Below are positions 12,193-24,045 of a DNA stretch of 64,000 nucleotides, one piece after another. Numbering within the stretch: the first letter of the stretch is position 1; every line of letters starts with the position of its first letter. The translations under genes and the position numbers were made by a program. Under the pieces are notes generated by a model that saw only the letters and a program-made list of their open reading frames with translations, had not been told where the DNA came from and ran no database searches. This DNA comes from Cryptomeria japonica (lineage: Eukaryota > Streptophyta > Pinopsida > Cupressales > Cupressaceae), in assembly GCF_030272615.1 (NCBI RefSeq), contig NC_081411.1, positions 152,633,971-152,697,970 on the forward strand, written 5' to 3'.

Positions 12193-12320
12193 TATTTACG
12201 GATCCTTCTTCTTCCTACTAGGATTTTTGAAACATGTTTCTCTCAATGCCTTACTATATATAGGAATATCTTTTATTGCTTGCAACAATGAAATTTTAAC
12301 ACAAACATGTTTCAGTTGAT

Positions 12321-13224
12321 CTATAATATCAAAACCTTGCTCTTGTTCTGTGAGAACTTTCTTTTCTTGCAATCTCTGGGGAAATGGTGGTAATATCTGC
12401 TTCTAAAGTATTGTATATGTTGGATTAGAGATTTCTTGTTTTTCTTATACCTCAGTGATAACTGGAGGAGATGGATTAGGCAGAGTTGTCCCAAATCGGA
12501 GGTGAATATCACTTAGGGATAGAGAATAGGCTAGGTATTGATTAAGATCAGCTGAATAAGCTTATTGTTGTTGAGATTTAATATTAGGATTTGGCATTGG
12601 TTGAGTGGGCAACTGTGTTGGTTTAGGTGGGACAACAATGACTGCAGGGGGAGGCATTATTGTAGGGGGTTGTGGCTGATGAATAGGTTGTTGATAACCA
12701 GAAGATTGGGCAGTCCATGGCTGACCCCCCCTCCATTAAGGAGTAGGTTGCCAATTCCCTTGAAACTGACTTCCTTGGCCCTGAGGTGCATACCAATTCC
12801 CTTGTGGCTGCTACCACTGTGGCATTTTATTACCAAAATGTTGCCCTTAGCCTTGAGAACCATACCAATTTTGATAATTACCAAAATTTTGAGCATATGG
12901 TGATTGCCATTGGTTATTTGGTACATAAGAATTTCCACTATAACCAAATAAAGAAAGTGGATCCAGAGGCATACCTTGTCTTTGAAAATTTGGCCTCCTT
13001 TGAGCAACATAGAAAACTTGCCCATCCTCACCTTGTATTGGCTTGAAGTCAGGAACCTTAACATTTGCAACCATTTTACATCGGCAATCCTTCTTTCGTT
13101 GTCTACAATGAGGGTAAAATTCTACAAGAAATGCATCAACTTCTTCATGCTTCTTAGCTGAAAGTGTTTCCAACTGAGTAGCCATATTATTTATGATGTC
13201 CTCTTTAAAGTCCTTCAATAAATG
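12321..13224 (-). pseudogene. Gag C-terminal part and gag-protease linker, Athila-like element
   Basis: Continuation of gag beyond the inserted solo LTR. It opens with LLKDFKEDIINNMATQLETL, then has a Cys/His-poor, Gln/Asn/Tyr-rich segment (YAQNFGNYQNWYGSQG). Further on, in another frame, comes the linker motif PFPQRLQEKKV followed by ALRETC just before protease. No CCHC zinc knuckle is visible, which is usual for Athila-type gag. Frames shift between 12850 and 12500. Confidence 0.7.
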
Positions 13225-15847
13225 TGTCACGACTCGAATTAGACCTTAGTTAGATTTATTTATTATGTCAGATACCTTTTGATTAACTTTTAATAATGAT
13301 AGATGATATTGCGTGGTTTAGTGACAATGACGATGGTTAGTTATTTTATGATGATAATGTTTTAATGCTACTTTATTGTTATGATTAATAATACTTAATA
13401 ATGATGTTTTATTGATATGATGTCATTATTTAATGATGATAAATAATAATGTTATGATGTTAATATTTTGCTAGATTTTTATGTAATGGGATCTAACGAA
13501 TTTTTGTCAAGTATAAGTTGCAGGGTAACCGTCGAAGGCGGACATATGATCGAGGAGGGGTTTTTCTAGCTCGCCAGTAGCAACCTAAGTATTGGAACCC
13601 TGTGCAAAGTACCAATTAGATAAGCAATTAGTAAATTAAATTAGGGAGTCTAAAATATATTGATAAAATAAAATAAAAATAATAATAAGGATAAATTATT
13701 AAATATACAAGTATTTAATATTACAATCAAGCTAGAAATAATTATAAAATAATTATTTAAAAGAGAGTAAATAAATTAATTAGTTGAGTAATTAAAAATA
13801 AAATGTATTGATAATTAATATATAAAACATAAAAAAAAAACTATGTAAGATATAAATAAATACTAAAGTTAGAAGACTAATTAAAATAAAGAATGAGATT
13901 AATTCAAGAAATTAATTAAAATATTAGTTAATAAATTTAAATAAATGATCAAGGCATGCAAAAATACAATGTTGGAGTAAACTTATGTACTAAAAATATA
14001 GACGACATGCGAGAGCCTAATAATTAATTATTTTCTTAAAAACTAAATCTTTTAACAAATTGTAATCAATTAATTATTTTGTGAGTTCTAATTTCAATAA
14101 TTAGTTTTATTTTAACAATTTAATCATGCAAACAATTAAATTTTATTTTTAGAGAATTCAATGTTTATAAATATAGGAATAAACCTGTTATTTGATCATT
14201 CCAATTCTTTTTGAGTTTCTTGATTTGTGTGATTGCTATGAAGTCAACAAGGTAGATTGAAGAGATTGTCTGAAATTTGGGAAACGCCTGGGATTCTTCT
14301 TTCTCATAGTCAGGTTCATTTATTTTTCATATTTAATTTGAGTATTAATTTGATCTTTTTCTTTAAAAATTGGATATTGTGGATTTAATGCTAGTTTGTT
14401 TGATGTGTCAGTTTTGTTGTCAACACCTTCTTCTCAATGTATCATAAAAAGTAGAAACTGGGTTTTTAGGAAATTTACTGGGTTTTTGCATTTCCAATAT
14501 TTTTAGTTAGTGTAAAAATTTCAAAGAAATTGGGATCTGGGTTTTTAAGAAACAACTGAAACATTATGACTATATTTGGAAAGTCTTGATAGTGGTAAAT
14601 TCTAACATCAATATTGATTTAAGAATTTTTAAGAAAAGAATAAAATCAATAAAAATATTTAATAATATATACATATTAGGAATTGATATTAAAGATTATA
14701 TTAACTTAAATAGAGATTCTTAATTTAGAATTATTGAAAATATTAAAATTTAATTTTGATTTGAGGAAATTATATTATAAAGGAAAAATTTATAAAAATT
14801 TATAAAGAAAACATATAATAATATTATTCTGACATTAATCCGTGGAGGGTTAATTATTTTTCTCTCTATGAGGGATGATTATGGAACGAGAGTGCTTGTT
14901 TATGGGCTAACCAGGGAAGGGTGATTTCCTTCACCTCCCCAATAGGGTAATGATGGCCATCATATTTATTTATTTATTTTTCTCCCTGCCATAACACATG
15001 TAGTTAGTTCAACCAGGATGAGTTGTTAGTTCTACATGATTGCACAGGATTCCTTTACTACCAATTGGTACCGACTTGCTAGGATACTCCGTTGTGAGGG
15101 ACGGGAGCTTATCAAGAGCATCGGGAAGCTTATGCTTCATTTGGTTGGGCGGATAAAACGCCTGGGTCATATGTCCGTCATCCGATTTGCGAGAGGAGGT
15201 TATCCAAGTCAAATGGAAGCGACACATCCAGAGACAAAGAAAGTCAAAGATTCCAAATAAAATTTTATGTAATAATTAAAGATGTATATTTTATTTCATT
15301 GTAAAGACTAGAATGGTCGCATGTAGAGGTTATAAAAAAGGACCTATAAAGGTCACATGATGTAAAGCGACAAGAAGTCGCCATGCAATGTAACTGACAA
15401 AGAAAAAAAAAGAAAAAAAGGCTACTAACATGCATGATTTACTTTCTTAGATTAGTTTTCATTTACACATGCATGCATGGTCATATTTAATTATCTAGTA
15501 GATTATTTAATTATGAGTTTTTGCATGTTAATTTAATTCGTAATAATTTCATGCATATGATTTACGCTACTCATGCGCACACGTAACTCAACATCGTAAC
15601 TAATTATGGTTTGCATTCTATTGGACCTCATGCATAATTTTAGATTGTTATTGTTCGCATGCACATTTAATTCCTACATGTTATTTATGAGTTGCATGGT
15701 TGTTCAGTTATTATCTATTACTTGCATGTTAATAATTATTGCTTTTGCATGTTAATAATCAGTGCAATAATGGTTAATTTAATAATTAATTAAAACAATG
15801 AGTTTAAGTTTGGTTTAACTAGGGTTAGGACAAGCGGGGTCCTTACA
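13225..15847 (-). mobile_element. 2.6-kb solo LTR inserted in gag, TSD AAATG
   Basis: The plus strand runs from TGTCACGACTCG to GGGTCCTTACA. It is flanked by the perfect 5-bp direct repeat AAATG at 13220-13224 and 15848-15852, and it interrupts an otherwise continuous gag. On the minus strand it starts TGTAAGGACCCC and ends GAGTCGTGACA, the end form common in plant Ty3/gypsy LTRs, hence the likely minus orientation. It encodes no protein, and I find no internal LTR pair, so it looks like a solo LTR left by recombination between two LTRs. The interior is strongly AT-rich (13620-14850), with a GC-richer block near 14890-15240. Confidence 0.85.
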
Positions 15848-16758
15848 AAATGGCTAAGTTCCATTCTAAAAACTCTAGTACCACATGTTGATGAAGGTGC
15901 TCCTGGCTTGAAACACCTGTTCTTTTTAGAAGCAAATCTGGAATACTTACAAATTTGTCCTATTTCAGCCCAAGTGGACTGTTTAATGTCACCTCCTCCT
16001 ATAAGATCCAAAGAATCAGTGCATTCATCACTAATTCCCCTAAAAAATATCAACTTGAGGGAATCTTCATTTAGAGTACTATGTTTGGACTTTTTGACAC
16101 TAAACAAAAACCTCTCTAGATAATCTTCAAGACTCTCATCTTCTTTCTGTGTCATTCTAAAGATATCATCCCCGTGACGATCAGTGCCTCTACAATAATC
16201 TTTATATTTTGCAAGAAATTATCATTTCATCTCATCCCATGTATTGATTGTGCTACTATCCAAGCTCATAAACCATCTTAAAGATGATTCCTTCAAGGTG
16301 GAAGGAAATATTTTGAGTCTATGGGCATCTATAGTATAGTCAAAACTCCTACAGAGAACATCAAACTCAAACAGAAATGTGTCTGGATCCTCTGTCACCA
16401 ATTCATAGAATTTAGGAAGGGAAGAAGATGGAATGTTCTTGAGATTAGCATTATCATGTTGATCAGATATGGGGAACTCAAATGTTGGGTCCATAGGTGG
16501 TGGTGGTGGATTATTTCCATTAGGAGGTTGGTTTCCTTGCATTAGGCTTGTGGGGGTAGTTACTATATGAAATTCTTCTTCTTGAGTTCCAAAGAGGAAC
16601 TGAAGACTACCTTCTAGAAAATCAGATTCAAGATGATTCAAATTCTCTGGGGTTTGATAAAGTTCAGCAAACGGATTTATATCTGAGGAATTATTTTCTG
16701 TATGATTAGGATGACTAGGCAGAAATCTACCTAAAACATCTCTTCTTCGCCTATGCAT
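15848..16758 (-). pseudogene. Gag N-terminal part, Athila-like element
   Basis: Gag forms the virus-like particle. The start MHRRRRDVLGRFLPSHP is followed by an acidic/Asn-rich stretch and a Pro run (NGNNPPPPPMDPTFEF). Then comes the retrotransposon gag core: FYELVTEDPDTFLFEFDVLC, LKIFPSTLKESSLRWFMSL, and, after two in-frame stops (about 16221-16216), FRMTQKEDESLEDYLERF and LKLIFFRGISDECTDSL. The protein continues at 13224 beyond the solo LTR. Apart from the paired stops the frame is open. Confidence 0.8.
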
Positions 16759-16851
16759 GCAGATTCATGAATTTTTTTCAAACAACCAAGTATGCCAAAA
16801 AAATAATTAACTGAAACTGAAAAGACAATAACCATAACACATGTCCTTTTC

Positions 16852-17372
16852 CTAAATTAAATAAATTTTTATTTATTTAGTTAATTCATTAGCCTTTTCT
16901 ACCTATGACACATGTCATTCATCTCTTAATTCATACACTACCTACCCTCTTATTATTTTCTTATTTCTTCTACCTACCCTTTAATCCTAGCCGACCATTT
17001 ATCTTTTACACCTCTTAATCTTATCCCTCCATTTCTTACAGTGTCTTCTACATAAGGAGATGCTTCCTTCATTATCAACCCTCAACTATGCATTCACGCT
17101 TTCATATGCAATCAAGTTATCAACCACATTTCCATTCTTTGTTGAGTTCTTGTGCACATACAGAATCTGGGAGAAAAATTATCAAGCAAGATCAATGGAG
17201 ATTCAAACCCTAGTGGACATGTGATGGTATAATCTTTATGATTTTGTGTATTTGCATTGTCATCTTCATATGTTATGGTGGATCTTTGTTGTTGTTAGGC
17301 TAGGGTTTTGTGGTTGAACTCATGTAGTCTTTCAATATTATTGTTTTCATCTATCCATTTTCACTATAAACA
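16852..17372 (+). repeat. Truncated LTR of Tat#1
   Basis: Homologous, in inverted orientation, to about the inner two-thirds of the 794-bp Tat#3 LTRs. Shared stretches include the AAATTAAATAAAT block, GACACATGTCATTCATCTC, GCTAGGGTTTTGTGGTTGAA and TCTTTCAATATTATTG. It ends TATCCATTTTCACTATAAACA, the LTR 3' end. The first roughly 270 bp are missing where it meets the Athila-like element. The next five bases, ACTAG (17373-17377), are one half of a presumed target duplication; the other half would lie outside the window. Confidence 0.75.
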
Positions 17373-17377
17373 ACTAG

Positions 17378-18961
17378 ATTGTCAATATTGTGAGAGAAGT
17401 TTTTAATGAACAACTCCGCAAACTCTCCCCATGAGGTAATCCTTAGTGGTAGATGTGAAAACCACTCTAGTGCAGATCCTCCAAGACTTTTGGGAAAAAG
17501 TTGTAAAAGGTATGTATCCTCATGGGTTGCTTCAATGCATGATGTAAAGAACTCTCTGATGTGATCTCTTGGATCACCTTTTCCTATATACTTTTCAAAC
17601 TTTGGTGTTTTTAAATGAGCAGGAAAGGGTGGCATGTATAATGACCTATCAAAAGGATAAGGTCTGAGATCTTCCATAGTATTTCTTTTTCTCTTTATTT
17701 GACTGCATTGTCACCATTTGCCTTGTATATTTTAAACTTGCTGAGTCAAAACCTCTATTTGCGTCAAGGGTACACTAGATGTGTATGTATTAGACATATA
17801 TGGTGGAGTTGTTGTATAGACAGGTATTGTTCAAGACATTGCTTGATCGTGTGAGTTCAAACCTCCACAAGGTATTGTAAAGTAGGCAAATTGTGATCTT
17901 GTATTAGATTGAGTGGACCCAAAAGGATTGGTAGATCCTTGCTGTGTCCCTTGACCACTAAGAGTATATCCTACAGATACTATCGTTGCCACTTGTGAAG
18001 TATTCATCAATTGTGAACTGAACATAAGTGTTGTTTGGAATGTAGCATACGTGGTTCCTGATATTTGTGTTGAAGCCATAGTAGCTTGTGTTGCATTTGA
18101 TTGTGCTGATGTAGTTAGAGAAACACTCTGCATTGAATTTGTTGTTGTTGTTGGTATTTGAGTTGTGTTTGAAGTTACCCTAAGTGGAAAAATTTCAGAA
18201 ATATCAACATTCAGGGGTAACTTTGCTCTATTTTGGATCAAAAGAGAGAGATACCTATCTCTGTTGTTGTTGATAAGAGCGTTGAGGACTGTTAGTACTT
18301 GAGGGTCTTCTTGAGTAGCCTCAATTTCTTCTCATGTCAATCGGATTTGTAGCTCCTCAATTATGGGTGGTTGATTTGTCTTTGTAGGTAAAGTGGCTCC
18401 CCTTCTTAGTTGTGAATTTGAGCTTGTAGGTGGGATCATATTCTAAGTTTGATTGTAATAGGGGTCACAATTTGGATCCATTTTTGTGGGGTCACTGTTT
18501 GGATCCATTTGGTGTTTTTCCTTTTGAATTTGCGTTAATGGCATGAATGTAACCTCAAAGTGATCTTGACTCTCTATAATGCACCTAAAAGGAGAATGAA
18601 GGACTTGGACAATTGATATGCAAGACTTTGATCTATGGACTATGAGATTATGTATGCAAACTTAAACTACTATGAGGACTCTCTACTATTAAGGAGTTTG
18701 TTCTTCGATGGTAAGTTTGGCAAGTTGTCGAATAACTTCTTTCTCTCTTTGTTTCTTGATTTCTCGCTCAGCTTGCCTTTGGATTTGAACTGATTTATGA
18801 ACTTTTTTATCTAAGACAACCTCAATCTCTTCATACCGTGAGAGGTCAATTCTTAATTCCCAAGCAAGATTGTCTAAGACATCAATTATTTCTAATTGAT
18901 CGTCATCTGATCCAAGGTTTGGTTGTTCAAATGGAAATTCTCCATCCCCTGGTAGACCCAT
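17378..18961 (-). pseudogene. Tat#2 gag, interrupted by Tat#1
   Basis: The same gag family as at 43679-45356. The strongest block is 17677-17378: RPYPFDRSLYMPPFPAHL, then FEKYIGKGDPRDHIREFF and SLGGSALEWFSHLP, matching PYPFDKSIPMPPFPTHF and SLGDQAMEWFSQLP of Tat#3. Upstream (18241-17831) is a Thr/Ser/Gln-rich open stretch. Further upstream (18961-18689) is a short acidic then Lys/Arg/Glu-rich coiled-coil-like ORF beginning MGLPGDGEFPFEQP. The core breaks off at NFSHNIDN, where the Tat#1 LTR begins; the last few codons of the open frame are read from the LTR. Two in-frame stops separate the pieces. Confidence 0.75.
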
Positions 18962-19024
18962 GCAAATGAAATGCTCTTAAGACTTCTAAGGTTGATAGGC
19001 TATGATTGATGCCAATGATGACTA

Positions 19025-20241
19025 TGTTGGCAATTTGGAGGAATTGATTATGTGTTGAATTGATGTTTGTCATTGATGTCAACACTAGCTTGTTTGGTTA
19101 TCTACCGGGTTCCGGTAGAGTCGTTGGATTGTGATGTTGATCTGGAGATCATCTCCTATATTCTTCGATACATTTAGTTTGGTGGAATTGGTTTGGTTCA
19201 GTCATTCATGTGTGTGTCACATTCAGTTGGTTCAGGATTTGGTGATCCAGAAGATATCATATGTTCTAGTAAGCCTTTTGGTTACTGGTAAGGGTTTTAC
19301 CGATAAAGCTTTGTTGAAGATCTTTTGATGGATTCGATAAGTGGTGTTGGTGCAACTTATAGAAGGTTCTTAGGATGTTGATGGTTATCACGTTCATGTT
19401 CTAGTTGATCGGTGGTGTTGCATTTAGCTTATGGCGACCTATTTTAGGTCTGGTGCTATTCTATTAGGTTGTGGACTGGTTTATGTAATGTATTGGTGGA
19501 TGCTCCTGATGTGTTACCGGTTGGATTTATTGTTTGGTTAATGTTGTTTCGATCTTAGGCCAACTTGGATTATCATTGGTTTGTGGTTTTATGTAATGGA
19601 TTTATTGTATTGTCTTTTAGGTGGCCGACCTAATTGTTTAGGTCCAGGGTTTGTATAGATATGATGTAAGATCTCTTTGTAGATCATGGTAACATATGGT
19701 TATGGGATTATCTATGTGTGAATAAAGTTGTAATCATATGTAGAGGTTTTGGTCAATCATAGGTGATCGACTTGGGTTTGTGTAAGAGGTTTAAGACCTA
19801 TAGTATTGAGCTTAATCGAAACTGTACTCAGGCATAGGAGATACTATTCTAGCAGTTCACTCTTCTTTCTAAATTGTAGTTTGAAGATTTCTTGTAGTCA
19901 GTGAGGCTCCTTTTGTGATGAGCAATGTGCTCTAAGTTGTTGGCCTTCCTGCATGTACAGGACCCCTTATATGTAATATTTATTCATCTGATCAGTGGAT
20001 AGATATTGTGGGTCTCCAATCCCACTGCGGCTTTTCCTCTTTGAGGTTTTCCACGTATAAATTTGTGCTGTTATGGTGTTCATCTTTGTGGTTGCATTAT
20101 TACTTCTTGTTATAGGCTTTTATGCTTACCGGCTACTAATTTGTTGTGTTAATAAGGTTAAAATTAATCATATCGAGAGAACATTGATTCACACCCCCCC
20201 CCCCCACCCCTCGCCCTCCTCAGTGTTCTTGCATTCCAACA
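19025..20241 (+). repeat. 5' LTR of the deleted copia element
   Basis: Starts TGTTGGCAATTTGG and ends GCATTCCAACA, with the terminal inverted pair TGTTGG/CCAACA. The primer site follows two bases later. Near the 3' end is the GATTCACACCCCC...CCCTC block, a family signature also seen (inverted) in the LTRs at 22321, 24749 and 30866. Confidence 0.75.
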
Positions 20242-20243
20242 AT

Positions 20244-20255
20244 TGGTATTAGAGC
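20244..20255 (+). other. Primer binding site, initiator Met tRNA type
   Basis: TGGTATTAGAGC differs at one base from TGGTATCAGAGC, the usual plant copia site complementary to the 3' end of initiator tRNA-Met. It sits two bases past the LTR end. Confidence 0.85.
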
Positions 20256-20291
20256 TTGGTGCCTCAGAATAAGTCTAACAGCTTGAGGAAG

Positions 20292-21480
20292 ATCCTATAT
20301 CCGGAATCTATGGAGATGAGTTTGAGGAAAGAGCATGAAGTAACACTTGAAGACTTTGATGCTGAAAGATTGAAGAACATGAAGCTGCAAGATAAGCTGA
20401 GATCTCTGAAGGAATTAATCTTTACTCTGTAAGAGAGGTTGTCATCTTCTCAAGCCAAAAGGAAAGAACTTTGTGATCAATAACAAAATCAGGATGATGA
20501 AGAAAATAATACTCTTAAGGAACTATGTCAGAAGTTGAGTCAGGAAAATGGTGTGATGGAGAATTAAATGCAAGCCCTGACCATGAGGATGTCCAAGGAG
20601 ATTGAATACCGAAAGAAGAATGAAGAAAATCTTGCCAAATCTTTGAAAGACAGATTTGAAGAATGCATTAGGTTGGCACATGAGAATGATATACTGAGAA
20701 CTAAATTAGTAAAATCTCATAACAATGAGAAAGAGTTGGAAAGAATGATAACAGTCCTAAGAGGTGATTTGGATACTACAAATGAGTACAAAGACAAGTT
20801 CAAATTTAGTTATGTAAAGCTTAATGAATTATTGAAGAATCAAAGGGACAATGGAGACACTAGAGGTCTTGGATTTGAGCATGGAGAAATCTCTAGTACT
20901 GCAAATCAGGATGATACATCCAGTCAGAAGAACGGTAAGGAGAATCCACCAATCAACCAGAATCAGAGGTCATCGGTAAGACAACCCAATGCACATAATT
21001 TTAATGGTAGATGCTTTGTTTGCAATAAGTTTGGTCATCTGGCAAGTCAATGCAAAAGTAGAGACAATCAAAACAACAATTCATTTATCAGTTAGTGTTT
21101 CAATTGCAAAAATAATGGTCATGGGACAACAAATTGTAGAATGAATGTAAAATGTCATGCATGTGGAAAGTTTGGACATATGGCTAATCAATGTAGGTCA
21201 AGAAATAATCAAGGTTACAACAAGACAATTCAAAAGAACAATGTCACTTGTTATGCATGCAACAAAGTAGGACACATTGCTAAATTTTGCAGAAGCAAGA
21301 ACCTATCGATAGGAAATGACAAATCCAATGAGAAGGGAAAGCAAAAATTTGATGACATTCGAAAGGATAATGAGAAGAAGTGGGTTATGAAGTTTGAGGA
21401 TCAATCGGGTGAAGCAAATATCTCGACTACTCAACCGACATAGCAAAGTATTCTTGCACTGACAACAGGAAACTCATCTG
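20292..21480 (+). pseudogene. Copia Gag C-terminal part with four zinc knuckles
   Basis: A long Lys/Glu-rich coiled-coil region (about 20310-20850) leads to four CCHC knuckles of spacing C-x2-C-x4-H-x4-C: CFVCNKFGHLASQC (about 21010), CFNCKNNGHGTTNC (about 21098), CHACGKFGHMANQC (about 21150) and CYACNKVGHIAKFC (about 21250). Zinc knuckles bind the element's RNA for packaging. A TAG near 21093 lies between knuckles 1 and 2 in the same frame, and a few stops interrupt the coiled coil (near 20430, 20480 and 20565). The usual N-terminal gag domain is absent: the coiled coil begins almost directly after the primer site, so a deletion is inferred. Confidence 0.8.
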
Positions 21481-21596
21481 GTAACTAAGGAATTAGCCTT
21501 AGGGGGAGGCAAATTGATGACATATCTTGTATTTCCCCCGGTAGTGGTCTGCAAGCTTGTTTCAGACATTGGATAAGTCAGTTTGAAGGTTAACCA

Positions 21597-21845
21597 ATGA
21601 AGATTTGTGGGATCTTGGATCTGGTTTGGTTTACCAGTAAGACACTTTATGAGTTATGGTTTGGTCATACACCTACAGTTAAGTACTTCAGAATCTTTGG
21701 TAGTGAATTGGAAAGTTTTATCCTAGATGTGATGAAGGGATATTTCTTGGTTATTCAAATGAAAGCAAAGCATATAGATGTTATAACAAAAGATTACAGA
21801 GGATTGTGGAGAGTGTTAATGTCAAGGTGGATGAGCAGTACATAG
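21597..21845 (+). pseudogene. Copia integrase C-terminal fragment
   Basis: A short recognisable piece: KTLYELWFGHTPTVKYFRIF is the conserved end of copia integrase (KTPYELWFGKKP... type). It is followed by weak similarity to the post-integrase region. Protease and integrase core, which should precede it, are missing between about 21480 and 21620. Confidence 0.65.
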
Positions 21846-22021
21846 GTCAAATCATAACTTATGAAAGAGAACTAGAAGTGGAAATAATTATAATTGATCT
21901 GGTAATGCCTGCACCGGAACAAAATGTTGAACCAGTTACCCCGACAGTATCTGAAAATTCAACAGTAACTGAAGATTAGAGTAGAGAAACAGAAAGTTAG
22001 AAGACTCCTAGGTATGTAAGA

Positions 22022-24045
22022 TTGAATCATTCAGAAGATCAGATCATTAAAGATAAGAGAAAAGGAGTGATGAAAAGGAGAAGGTTGGCAGCTGATGAGG
22101 TATGCTTAATTTCTCAAATTGAACTAACATCAGTAGTTGAGGCATGTAAGGATGAATGTTGGATGAAAGCTATGGAAGAAGAATTGGATCAGATAGAAAA
22201 GAACATCACATGGACTTTAGTTCCTCAACCTAAAAATAAGAATGTTATTGGAACTAAATGGGTTCTTAGGAATAAATTGAATGAAGATGGACAAGTTATG
22301 AGAAACAAGGCTAAATAGGTTGTTGAACACAATGTACCACTGAGAGGGGGGTGAATCAGTGGTTCTTGAAATCTTTTCTTTTTAATCAACCTTGGAATAT
22401 CGGTTATCACCCTAAGCACTAAACAATCAAATCGGTAAGATAAATGTGGATATCAAAAGAGGGAAACACACAAATGCATAACCCACAACACCATATGTAT
22501 GAGGAAAACCCAATATGGGAAAAAACTCGATGAGAAATGCTGCTAATTTAGGGAACCAACCTAAGGAGCACCAACCCCTACACCAAGCTCCAACTCGGTG
22601 TTGTATAATGAAATACTATTTTGATACAGTTATAACACCTAGTTGCAAATGAGTTCTGCAACACCTGATCAATGGAATTTTGTCGGTTAACAACCTCCTC
22701 TTCTTCACTAGTTCTCACACTGTCGGTTATCAAATTACTCTCTGATCACTCATCGGTTACTACTAGCCTCTCTTCTTTCTCCCTCAGCCTCACACCACAC
22801 TATGTCACTCTTGGATGCCTTCTTAACCAATCACTCCTTAGTAGTTTGCTTGACTGTTAGACTGTAAGAGTTTACCGATTACTCTGTCTCTATTGGTTAG
22901 ACCCTCTCACCGGTTCTCCTGCTAACATACACTGTAAATTTTTTAGAATAAACTCTAAGGTAGATAATCTTTCTCCTTGCTTAGGCTCACTTCTTTTTCA
23001 CACTTAGCATCAAGCATCAACTGATTCAAGTCTTGAGCTCACATATTTATCTTTTAGGGTTCTTGCCAAAACAATATTCAAATGGTGTCGTGTTAGGTTT
23101 TGCCTTCACCAACTCGATCCGTATTAGATTTGATCTGATCTATTTTTTAGGGGAGATGATTTGCACGTCATGGATCAGCACCACCAACACCTCGCATTCC
23201 AATGTGCGTTTTCTATATTTGGATGTCTGCACTATGCTTTTCTGTGTTTCTTTGTCACACACCATTAATGGCTCGATTGTTTCCTTTAGCAAATAGGTAC
23301 GAAGATCAGATCATCTTTCAGGATTAGTTCAATCACTTCCCACCTTGTCTTCCTCGAGCCGCAACCTTCTGTCATCCTTCCATGATTTGTGGGTTCTTCA
23401 TAGAAGTTGACCTGCTTGCTGATTGCTACGTCAATGAACACTTCACCGACCTCTACATGATCACCACCTGGCTTCCACCTGTCATCCTTGTTGACATCCA
23501 TCTATTCTTGGTTTTCTATGTTGGTTTGACATCCTTCACCAATCAAGATTGACTACCAGTTCAACTCACCTTACCGGTATAACCTAACTTCACCGGTGGT
23601 CCTTCAAACTCGTTGAGCTCTTCTTTGTCGATGGATCAACTTGGCCTTCCATGAAACATGTTGGTCCTACTACTCAGTCCATTTATCGACATCATAAAAC
23701 TTCTTTGAGTATACCGGTTCACATCCTTTAGTTCTTCTTTTGCTTGCTTGCTTGCTTTGCCTTACCGGTGATCATGTTTTACCGGTAGATGATGCATTTC
23801 ATAGGTACCGATAAAATACCTTTACTGTCTACTTGCATGCTTCATCCTTCATACCAGTTGACATCATAATTTAATTCACCCATACCGGTCACCACTACCT
23901 ACTCATCGGTGACCATGCCATACCAGTTGACATCAATGACAACCTAATGCCAATAATACCAACATTGGTCTGCAAAGGATATTCTCAGAAGGAAGGAATT
24001 GATTATGATGAACCTTTTGTTCTGGTAGCTAGGATTTTTAGGTAT
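22022..24045 (+). pseudogene. Copia RT, N-terminal part, split by a solo LTR and deleted
   Basis: Typical RT start: CWMKAMEEELDQIEKNITWT, LVPQPKNKNVIGTKWVLRNK, up to about 22320. The frame resumes after the inserted LTR at 23965-24045 with CKGYSQKEGIDYDEPFVLVA. It then jumps from VAR straight to RNase H-proximal sequence (YGLW), skipping roughly 200 codons including the YVDD catalytic box. The TAG at 22315-22317 overlaps the left target-site copy and differs by one base from the right copy. Confidence 0.75.
22321..23964 (-). mobile_element. 1.64-kb solo copia LTR inside the RT, imperfect TSD
   Basis: The plus strand runs TGTTGAACACAATG ... TAATACCAACA. It is flanked by TAGGT (22316-22320) and TTGGT (23965-23969), a 5-bp duplication with one change. 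The GAGAGGGGGGTGAATCA block near the left end is the inverted family signature, so the LTR is in minus orientation. It contains many ACCGGT/CCGGT motifs and no coding potential. Confidence 0.8.

Larger units (their letters stand above)
4486..16851 (-). mobile_element. Athila-like Ty3/gypsy retrotransposon, degraded, nested in Tat#1
   Basis: In minus sense the order is gag, protease, RT, RNase H, integrase, a GGGGG polypurine motif, a downstream ORF region, and a second polypurine motif. This is the layout of Athila-type elements with an env-position ORF. The lineage call rests on the PFPQRL motif before protease, a protease of the DLGATINVI type, and an RT with LPFGLCNAPATFQRA. A 2.6-kb solo LTR splits gag (13225-15847). 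The 5' LTR is missing: only about 90 bp separate the gag start from the Tat#1 LTR remnant at about 16852. The left boundary near 4486 is where homology to the Tat#3 PMD gene ends. All reading frames contain stops, so the copy is dead. Confidence 0.8.
1141..17372 (+). mobile_element. Tat#1: Tat-like Ty3/gypsy element, 3' part, interrupted
   Basis: Two pieces of one plus-sense element of the same family as the intact copy at 36805-48412. The left piece (about 1141-4486) is colinear, in inverted orientation, with about 37935-39760 of that copy and carries the antisense PMD gene. The right piece (about 16852-17372) is the 3' two-thirds of a family LTR in plus orientation, ending TTCACTATAAACA where the intact LTR ends TTCACCATATACA. 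A minus-sense Athila-like element lies between them and the start of the LTR is missing. The right LTR end abuts ACTAG and then the gag of another minus-sense family member (Tat#2), so Tat#1 apparently inserted into that gag. The left end is outside the window. Family identity is firm; joining the two pieces is inference. Confidence 0.6.

Noticed and set aside
17351-17377. Tat#2 gag C-terminus reading LVVYSENG
   Set aside because: These residues come from the inverted Tat#1 LTR, not from gag; the gag frame breaks off at the insertion.
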